A stretch of DNA of 33,495 bases from Verrucomicrobiota bacterium (GTDB lineage Bacteria > Verrucomicrobiota > Verrucomicrobiia > Chthoniobacterales > UBA10450). The DNA is taken from positions 1 through 33,495 of the forward strand of contig QHNK01000033.1 of NCBI GenBank assembly GCA_003218415.1. Reading direction: 5' to 3'. Both the position numbers and the translations under genes were made by a program. Below are positions 27,198-33,495 of this stretch, in pieces. The notes under the pieces are model-generated. The model did not search any database. It saw only the letters and a program-made list of their open reading frames with translations, and was not told the origin of the DNA. Position 1 is the first letter of the stretch, and each line of letters begins with the position of its first letter.

Positions 27198-28388
27198 TTA
27201 CACAGCCGGTTGTTGCTGCGTCAGGCAATGAAATGTGCCTAGCCCCCAGATTAATTCGCGGCAATCGATCCCGATAACGCGGCGCTGCGGAAAGCATTCG
27301 CGCAGGATGGATAATGCAGCCTCGTCGGCAGGATCGGCGAATGTGGGCACAAGCACGCAAGTATTTGCGATGTAGAAGTTCGCGTAGCTCGCCGGTAACC
27401 GCAGCCCTTCGCGCACGATCTTCTTCGGCATCGGCAGCGTAATGATGTCGATCCCTTGCTCGCGACGACTGTCGGAGTTGCGACCAGCGATTTTGATCTC
27501 GCGCAGACGCACGAGATTTTCCTGGAGCGGCGCGTAATTTTCGTCGTCGCGATTTTCTTCAACGACAGTCACGACGGTTCGTTCTGAGACAAAACGCGCG
27601 AGATCGTCGATGTGGCCATCGGTGTCGTCGCCGGCAATGCCGGCGCCGAGCCAGAGAATTTCGCGCACGCCGAGAAAATCCCGGAGCCGCTGTTCGATTT
27701 CTTCGCGGCGCAAATTCGGATTGCGATTGGGATTAAGCAGACATGATTCGGTCGTGAGCAGCGCGCCAGCGCCATTCACATCGATCGCGCCGCCTTCCAA
27801 AATCATGCGCGGATAAAAAATCGGGACATTGAGGATTTGCGCGAGATGCGTCGGCACAACTTCATCGAGATCGAACGGCGGATATTTGTTTCCCCAAGCG
27901 TTGTAATCCCAATCAACAATTGCGAGTTTCGGATCGATCCGCTCCGCGCCCGAAGGGCAGCCGGTTCCTTGAACCGGCTGGATCGCCCACCCCCTTCCGC
28001 GAGTATCGTTGCTCCTCTCGGGTGGCTGCACTTGAAGGGGCTGCCCGCCGGAGACGGGTGTGGCGAGAGCGCGTGTGAGAAAAACCGGTCCGTGATCGCG
28101 ACACCACGGTTCGTTTGTGGGAATAGAATGAAACGAGATTCGTTCCATCGGTAACCCGCGCAGAACGTCCCGGGCCTCGGATTCATGCGCGTCATTGCAA
28201 ACATTGATACAGACCTGTTCCGATTCGATCAGCGCTTCGATCATTGCCCGCAACGCCGGCATGACCCGGTCGAATGAATCGGGAAAACTGATCCCCTCGC
28301 GTCGCGGCCAAGAGAGCCACGTGGCCGCGTGCGGTTCCCATTCCGCTGGCATGCGATAGCCGAGCGCCGCTGGAGCTTGTGCGGTCAT
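27198..28388 (-). CDS. aguA: Agmatine deiminase (agmatine iminohydrolase family)
   Basis: MPAEWEPHAATWLSWP, NEPWCRDHGPVFLT, LAIVDWDYNAWGNKYPPFDLD, LEGGAIDVNGAGALLTTESCLLNPNRNP, GDDTDGHIDDLARFV, YANFYIANTCVLVPTF. Repeat-like insertion after FLTRA. Confidence 0.95.
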   Translation of the reverse strand: MTAQAPAALGYRMPAEWEPHAATWLSWPRREGISFPDSFDRVMPALRAMIEALIESEQVCINVCNDAHESEARDVLRGLPMERISFHSIPTNEPWCRDHGPVFLTRALATPVSGGQPLQVQPPERSNDTRGRGWAIQPVQGTGCPSGAERIDPKLAIVDWDYNAWGNKYPPFDLDEVVPTHLAQILNVPIFYPRMILEGGAIDVNGAGALLTTESCLLNPNRNPNLRREEIEQRLRDFLGVREILWLGAGIAGDDTDGHIDDLARFVSERTVVTVVEENRDDENYAPLQENLVRLREIKIAGRNSDSRREQGIDIITLPMPKKIVREGLRLPASYANFYIANTCVLVPTFADPADEAALSILRECFPQRRVIGIDCRELIWGLGTFHCLTQQQPAV

Positions 28389-28394
28389 CGGACA

Positions 28395-28433
28395 AACGTC
28401 CAACGCCGAACGCTCAACGTCCAACGCCCAATT
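28395..28433. repeat. Degenerate CCAACG-type repeat (locus D)
   Basis: AACGTCCAACGCCGAACGCTCAACGTCCAACGCCCAATT, directly upstream of aguA. Confidence 0.82.
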
Positions 28434-28448
28434 GCCAGATCTCGACCG

Positions 28449-28859
28449 CTAAGGCGTTCGGACAGACGCAGGTTTGTAGATTGCGCCGACAATTGCGCCC
28501 ACGATTACCATTTCGATCAGGCCGCTCACGCTCCCGTAAAGGATCAACTTTCCGGGAAGCGGTTGCACTGCGTAAATGACGAGACGCATACCGATCGCTG
28601 CAATTTCAAGCAGGACACCAAGCCGAATGCCCGCCATCACGCCGCCGCCGGCGAAACCGCTCGCATAGATCATTACGAACGCAAGAATGATGAGTGCCTG
28701 GCCGATAATGATCCAGTGAAACAAGCTCTTCGTTTCATCTTTCGGTCGCCACAAATTTGGTGCTTGCGTGTAAACATCTTGAAGAACGCCGCCAAGCAGC
28801 CATCCCCATAAGAATATGAAAACGTACGCGGCGATGAATGCGAAGATGAATCGCTTCAT
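28449..28859 (-). CDS. Small membrane protein, 4 TM (paralog of the next gene)
   Basis: MKRFIFAFIAAYVFIFLWGWLLGGVLQ...VSGLIEMVIVGAIVGAIYKP. Confidence 0.8.
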   Translation of the reverse strand: MKRFIFAFIAAYVFIFLWGWLLGGVLQDVYTQAPNLWRPKDETKSLFHWIIIGQALIILAFVMIYASGFAGGGVMAGIRLGVLLEIAAIGMRLVIYAVQPLPGKLILYGSVSGLIEMVIVGAIVGAIYKPASVRTP

Positions 28860-28882
28860 AAATTTAAGTCTGAAGTTAGGAT

Positions 28883-29290
28883 CTAACTAGTCGCCGGTGG
28901 GCTGGGCTTATAAATCGCGCCAACGAGTGCGCCGGCAATCGCGAATTGGATCACGCCGCCCACGATCCAGCCACAAAGGATTTTGGTCGTCAATGGCTCC
29001 ACTGCGAACGAGATCACATGCGGCCCTGCATATACTAATCCCACTAGAATCCCCAGTGTTGCGCTGGCGCCTGCGCCGCCGGCGGGAATGAAGCGGACAC
29101 AAAGCATGGTGAAAAAGAATGCCATGACGATATGACCCAAAATCAGCCATGGAAAATCAGGTTTGGTCCGAAAAAGCGCCTGCACTTCTTGATGCGCGCC
29201 GCTCATTAGCGTGCCGTACCAAAGGAAGCCAAACACGAAGAGGAAAATGAAGGCTCCGATGAATGCGGTGAAGAATTTTTGCCAGTTCAT
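28883..29290 (-). CDS. Small membrane protein, 4 TM (paralog of the previous gene)
   Basis: MNWQKFFTAFIGAFIFLFVFGFLWYGTLM...VGGVIQFAIAGALVGAIYKP. ATG at 29290 preferred over the long ORF-track start. Confidence 0.8.
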   Translation of the reverse strand: MNWQKFFTAFIGAFIFLFVFGFLWYGTLMSGAHQEVQALFRTKPDFPWLILGHIVMAFFFTMLCVRFIPAGGAGASATLGILVGLVYAGPHVISFAVEPLTTKILCGWIVGGVIQFAIAGALVGAIYKPSPPATS

Positions 29291-29432
29291 AATTTCTTTC
29301 TGTTGAGGTTTTTGTTGAATTCCATCACACCCGGAAACTTTCGTCGCAAAACCGCCTTCCGTTGTCCATCTAAAAATTGTATTGCTAAAGACAGGGAACG
29401 CCGCCTTCTCATCCGTCGTGGCTTCCTGAGCG

Positions 29433-29771
29433 CTAACAAGTCGTCGCTCGCTGGTTTGCTTCAATGTGCAATCCAAGTTCGCGCAAGAGAGCAACATCGA
29501 CATCAGCCGCGGGATTTTTTGCGGTAAGAAGTTTGTCGCCGTAAAAAATCGAATTCGCGCCGGCAAAAAAGCAGAGTGCCTGACCTTCGCGCGACAGCTT
29601 GGTGCGTCCTGCGGCGAGGCGAACGCGGGCCTTCGGCAGCGCGATGCGCGTGACAGCAATCAGCCTCACCAACTCGAAAATATCGACGGGCGGTCGATCG
29701 GCCAGCGGCGTGCCCAGCATCGGCATCAAACAATGCTGATGATACAGCGCGCTGAGTTCGGCAAACTTCAT
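29433..29771 (-). pseudogene. bioB: Biotin synthase C-terminal remnant; radical-SAM core missing
   Basis: [82 protein letters not shown] is the BioB C-terminal third. No CxxxCxxC region upstream, and an in-frame TGA lies just 5' of the ATG. Confidence 0.88.
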
Positions 29772-29773
29772 CG

Positions 29774-29820
29774 CAACGCGCGACGTTCAATCGCCAATCG
29801 AAAATCGGCAATCAAAAATT
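29774..29820. repeat. AATCGCCAATCGAAAATCGGCAATC-type repeat (locus E)
   Basis: CGTTCAATCGCCAATCGAAAATCGGCAATCAAAAATTAATT, iterated CAATCG / AAAATCGGCAATC words. Confidence 0.75.
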
Positions 29821-30532
29821 AATTAACCCACTTGCCGCCTTCGGAAATGAGGATCGGCAGCTCTTCCATCATGAACTGCGTTTTTCCGATTGCACCGATC
29901 ATGTGCGTGCCGGTGGCACGATACCACTTCTTCGACATGCTCTCGCCGGTATGGCAGCCCCAGCTCCTCACGTAGGCGCCGTGCGCGAAATCGCGCCGGT
30001 CAATCCTGGTCAGCTCGTTTTCGTGCAGCCACGCTTTGCATGCGCTGTCGATGAAATTGCTGTAATCGAACATGAAACAGGCGCGATTCGAGTGCCCGAA
30101 ATATTCAAAGCCGGTAATCTTCACCTGGTTTCGTGGTTGGCCGTTGTTCAGGTAGTTGAACACCTCCGAGCCGGCATTGAACCAAACAAGTTTCAGATTG
30201 AATTTTTCGCGCACCGTATCGATCAAGGCGATCAGGTCCTGATTTTCTTGTTTTGCCCGATCGATGTAGCCCTGCTTATAAACCAGCCAGGTAATCTGCT
30301 GGTCTGGGCCAAGCTGTGTGCGCAACTGTTCCGTGCGCAAACGCGCGGCGCGCACAAAGTTCGCCCACCAATGATCGTGCGGATAAAGCTTGTATTTTTC
30401 CCATTGATACAAGGAAGGCCCACCGACCACGACGATGTATTCGCCGTTGGCAGCGAGAGCGCTGCCCGCCACCACCAGCAACAGTAAAAGCAACAAAGAG
30501 AGCCGACGAATACCACCCATAAGCAGGAGCAC
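29819..30532 (-). CDS. Secreted hypothetical protein, possibly caspase-fold
   Basis: Leu-rich signal peptide ending ALAA. Contains VKITGFEYFGHSNRACFMFD and SWGCHTGESMSKKWYRATGTHMIGAIGKT. Start may be internal (MGGIRR). Confidence 0.75.
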   Translation of the reverse strand: MLLLMGGIRRLSLLLLLLLVVAGSALAANGEYIVVVGGPSLYQWEKYKLYPHDHWWANFVRAARLRTEQLRTQLGPDQQITWLVYKQGYIDRAKQENQDLIALIDTVREKFNLKLVWFNAGSEVFNYLNNGQPRNQVKITGFEYFGHSNRACFMFDYSNFIDSACKAWLHENELTRIDRRDFAHGAYVRSWGCHTGESMSKKWYRATGTHMIGAIGKTQFMMEELPILISEGGKWVN

Positions 30533-30566
30533 TATTTACGCGCAGCGCGAAGCTGCGCAAGCGGCA

Positions 30567-30587
30567 GCCGCTTCGCTGTGCGAAGCG
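30567..30587. repeat. Palindrome GCCGCTTCGCTGTGCGAAGCG downstream of lysA
   Basis: CGCTTCGC-tgt-GCGAAGCG. Near-identical copy at 31999-32019. Confidence 0.8.
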
Positions 30588-30638
30588 AACCCTGACGCTT
30601 CTAAACACGTCCGGTGTGCGCCGCCCACAGGGCGGCGG

Positions 30639-31988
30639 CTACAGCAGTTCGACTTCATCACGAAACAAGTCCTCCCAAGTTTGGCGTCTCCGAACCAACG
30701 AGACTTTGTCGCCGCGAACCAGTGCTTCCGCTGGCAAGGGACGCGAATTGTAATTCGACGCCATCACAAATCCGTAAGCACCCGCGCTCATAATCGCCAG
30801 CAAATCCTCTTCATGCAGTTCTGGCATCTCGCGATCGAGTGCGAAAAAATCGCCCGATTCGCACACCGGCCCAACGATGTCGATCTTCTCTGTCTTATTC
30901 TTACTCGTGCTCGCTTGCCTCGCCGTAGCGGCGCGAAGGCGGGTGCTCGTAATCGGCTCCTTCACCGGCACGATCTCGTGATAGCTGTGATAGAGCGCCG
31001 GCCGAATCAGATCGTTCATGCCAGCATCGACAATCGCGAATTTTTTCTCGGCGGTGTGTTTGATGTAACGGACTCGGGTGAGCAAAACACCCGCGTTGCC
31101 GACAAGAAAACGACCAGGCTCAACCAGGATCCGAATGCCCAGGTCAGACAACGGTGGCACAATCGCCTCCGCGTAATCGCGGATACTAAACGCGGATCCC
31201 GCGCATGCGGGACCGTGGTCGTGCCACCATTTGCCTGATCCGCTCTCCAGTGCGCGTCGGTAAATGATTCCCATGCCACCGCCGATGCTGAAAAACTTGA
31301 TCCCGTATTTGGATTTTAACTGACGAACGATAGGCGCCACTTTCCTAATGGCGCTGGCGAACGGCTCAGCCTCGGTGATTTGCGAACCAATATGCATTTG
31401 CACGCCGACGATCTCGATGTTGCGCATTTTCGCTGCGCGTTCGTAAACGGCGGGAAGCTGGTCAAGCGCGATGCCGAACTTGTTCTCGCGTGAGCCGGTC
31501 GAAACGTACTCGTGCGTGTGTGGATCGACATCGGGGTTGGCACGTAATGCGATCGGCGCGCGCTGGCTTTTAGCGCTTGCGATCCGATCGATGTAATCCA
31601 GCTCCACTTCACTCTCGACATTGAAGCTGTAAACGCCTTGCTCGAGCGCGAACTCGATTTCCTCACGCGATTTGCCGACCCCGGCGAACGTGCAACGCGC
31701 TGGAGCGCCCCCGGCTGCTATCACGCGATAAAGCTCGCCGCCGGAAACGATGTCGAACCCCGCGTCCGCGTCTGCGAGCAACTTCAGGATTGCGCGATTC
31801 GAGTTCGCTTTGACCGCGTAACAAATCAGGTGATCCAGCGGTGCGAGCGCCGCGTCGAGGCGCGTGTAGTGATCGAGGATGGTCTCGGTGCTGTAAACGT
31901 AAAGTGGCGTGCCAAATTTCTCCGCCACGCGCGCAAGATCGACATCTTCGCAGTGCAGCTTGCCGTCGCGATAACGAAAAAAATGCAC
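30639..31988 (-). CDS. lysA: Diaminopimelate decarboxylase (GTG start)
   Basis: YAVKANSNRAILKLLADADAGFDIVSGGELYR, NPDVDPHTHEYVSTGSRENKFGI, IGSQITEAEPF, EPGRFLVGNAGVLLTRV, GPVCESGDFFA, GAYGFVMASNYNSRP. Confidence 0.96.
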   Translation of the reverse strand: MHFFRYRDGKLHCEDVDLARVAEKFGTPLYVYSTETILDHYTRLDAALAPLDHLICYAVKANSNRAILKLLADADAGFDIVSGGELYRVIAAGGAPARCTFAGVGKSREEIEFALEQGVYSFNVESEVELDYIDRIASAKSQRAPIALRANPDVDPHTHEYVSTGSRENKFGIALDQLPAVYERAAKMRNIEIVGVQMHIGSQITEAEPFASAIRKVAPIVRQLKSKYGIKFFSIGGGMGIIYRRALESGSGKWWHDHGPACAGSAFSIRDYAEAIVPPLSDLGIRILVEPGRFLVGNAGVLLTRVRYIKHTAEKKFAIVDAGMNDLIRPALYHSYHEIVPVKEPITSTRLRAATARQASTSKNKTEKIDIVGPVCESGDFFALDREMPELHEEDLLAIMSAGAYGFVMASNYNSRPLPAEALVRGDKVSLVRRRQTWEDLFRDEVELL

Positions 31989-31998
31989 CAGTGACTGT

Positions 31999-32019
31999 GC
32001 CGCTTCGCTACGCGAAGCG
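31999..32019. repeat. Palindrome GCCGCTTCGCTACGCGAAGCG upstream of lysA
   Basis: Differs from 30567-30587 at two central positions. Sits in the short gap between the ZIP gene stop and the lysA start. Confidence 0.8.
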
Positions 32020-32031
32020 CAACGCAACACG

Positions 32032-32790
32032 TTAGCCAAGGACTCTCAAGCCAATATTCAGAAGCGCGATCAATGCGACGCCCACCGAAAAGCTTGTCAG
32101 AACAAGCTTCCTTCCATGCTTCAACATTTCTCCGAGAACCGCGTGCACCGCCAGATAGATGAACCCGCCACCCACGTGCGCCATGATTAAGCCGAGCCAA
32201 AAGGTCGAAATGTTCGCCAGGAAAAAATAGCCGATCACCCCGCCGAGCAGCGTGGTCGCTTCAACCGCGGTAACCCACCCAAGCGCAGCGCTGCGATGCA
32301 ATCCAGCGCCGATCAAAAGACTGCCGAGTGCAAGGCCTTCGGGAACCTTGTGAATGCAGAGAGCGGAGAACAGTGACCATTTCGTCGCATCCATCGCCGG
32401 AATTTCCCCTTGAATCCCCAAGGCTAACCCGTCGGTCGTACTATGAATCGCCAGTGCGATAATTAGCGCTGTAGCGATTTCACTAAAATGTCGCGTTGCA
32501 TCCGCGTCAAAGTGGCTGGCGGCGCAAGCGGGGCAAACATGATGGACATGTTTGCTGATGAAGAAAAACAGCGCATATCCAGTGGCCAGCCCCAGTATGA
32601 CACCCCACCACGGACAGGCGCCCAAACTTTCGGGCAAGATGGCAAAGAGCGTGACGCCCAGAAGGGTTCCGGCTGCGAAACTAATCAGCGCACAAAGCGG
32701 CTTGTGCTCCAACCGCAGAGACGTGCTGACGGCTCCGCCGGCAAGGGCGAAAACGTAAGCCGCGACGACCTGCCAGAGTGCGTTGGCCAT
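32032..32790 (-). CDS. ZIP family metal transporter
   Basis: LISFAAGTLLGVTLFAILPE, ALIIALAIHSTTDGLALG, LCIHKVPEGLALGSLL, MAHVGGGFIYLAVHAVLGEM. Confidence 0.95.
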   Translation of the reverse strand: MANALWQVVAAYVFALAGGAVSTSLRLEHKPLCALISFAAGTLLGVTLFAILPESLGACPWWGVILGLATGYALFFFISKHVHHVCPACAASHFDADATRHFSEIATALIIALAIHSTTDGLALGIQGEIPAMDATKWSLFSALCIHKVPEGLALGSLLIGAGLHRSAALGWVTAVEATTLLGGVIGYFFLANISTFWLGLIMAHVGGGFIYLAVHAVLGEMLKHGRKLVLTSFSVGVALIALLNIGLRVLG

Positions 32791-33495
32791 TCAGGAACTC
32801 GCGACCGATTTGTGATCTTCGCGGCAGTGTTGCGTCTCGATGGTGACGTGAACCAGTTCGTTGTGCCCCCTGAGCAACGCCCGATAGGCATCGCAGCTCT
32901 TCGGCTCGTGTGCCACCACAGAGATCATTGCCGCAAATTTCCCAATGCCGACCTGCCAGACGTGCAGATCGCTCACGAGTGAATCGCCATCGCTCTCCAC
33001 AGCTCGGCGAATTTGGTCGGGCAAATCAGAAGACGCAGGTGTGCGATCGAGCAAGATGCCGCTGGTATCCCGCAAAAGTGTGTAAGCCCACGAGAAAACA
33101 ACGCCGCTTCCGACAACTCCTACAACCGGATCGAGCCACGCCCAACCGAAGAACTTGCCGCCGGTTAACGCCATAATCGCCAGCACCGAAGTAAATGCGT
33201 CGGCCAGCACATGCAGGTACGCAGCGCGCAAATTTAAATCTTCACGATGAGAGCTCCCACCGCCGCTTTCGCGATGCCGATCGGCGAGCAGGACGGCGCA
33301 ACCCAGGTTTACCAGCAGCCCAACGCAAGCAATCCCGATTGCCTCGTTAAAATGAATTTCAAGTGGAACAAACAGCCGGTGGACAGATTCCCCTGCCATC
33401 AAGAGCGCCACAATAGAGAGCACCACGGCGCTGGTAAACCCACCAAGCACCCCAATTTTTCCCGTGCCGAAACTGAATCGCGCGTTCGCGGCATT
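32791..33495 (-). CDS. Cation diffusion facilitator (CDF) transporter, N-terminus beyond window edge
   Basis: Frame stays open to the edge (NAANARFSFGTGKIGVLGGFTSAVVLS). HVLADAFTSVLAIMALTGG...WLDPVVGVVGSGVV; C-terminal SDLHVWQVGIGKFAAMISVVAH. Confidence 0.93.
   Translation of the reverse strand, partial: NAANARFSFGTGKIGVLGGFTSAVVLSIVALLMAGESVHRLFVPLEIHFNEAIGIACVGLLVNLGCAVLLADRHRESGGGSSHREDLNLRAAYLHVLADAFTSVLAIMALTGGKFFGWAWLDPVVGVVGSGVVFSWAYTLLRDTSGILLDRTPASSDLPDQIRRAVESDGDSLVSDLHVWQVGIGKFAAMISVVAHEPKSCDAYRALLRGHNELVHVTIETQHCREDHKSVASS

Noticed and set aside
29291-29659. N-terminal extension of the 28883 ORF ([20 protein letters not shown]...)
   Set aside because: Overlaps the bioB remnant on the same strand in another frame. 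The natural start is MNWQKFF at 29290.
30435-31238. 267-aa plus-strand ORF
   Set aside because: Antisense to lysA and the secreted protein; no domain-like sequence.

Overview
This 33.5 kb window looks like bacterial chromosome, probably Verrucomicrobia (Spartobacteria/Chthoniobacterales-like). That lineage call is an inference from gene content and repeat style; no search was run. Most of it is ordinary housekeeping: tRNA-Lys, serpin, hflK-hflC, peroxiredoxin, rpmB, acpP, MscS channel, nth, a three-gene phospholipid operon, hflX-miaA, tpiA-pgk-gap, aguA, lysA and a ZIP/CDF pair. I see no CRISPR, prophage, transposase or rRNA. The non-ordinary signal comes from small elements. (1) A ~321 bp GIY-YIG nuclease cassette sits directly behind tRNA-Lys(TTT). 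It is bounded by a 32 bp exact copy of the tRNA 3' half, and further tRNA-like fragments nearby carry an 18 bp palindrome where the anticodon arm should be. (2) Several families of short palindromic repeats are present. Some appear inserted in frame inside miaA, aguA, lysA and a hypothetical gene, and some supply stop codons or C-termini, which resembles Rickettsia palindromic elements. (3) There are gene remnants: a bioB 3' fragment next to a repeat, and a DUF4160 gene with an apparent 1-nt frameshift. (4) There are divergent proteins worth structural checks: a possible caspase-fold secreted protein, a YnbA/YnbB-like lipid operon, and a divergent arginase-fold protein.
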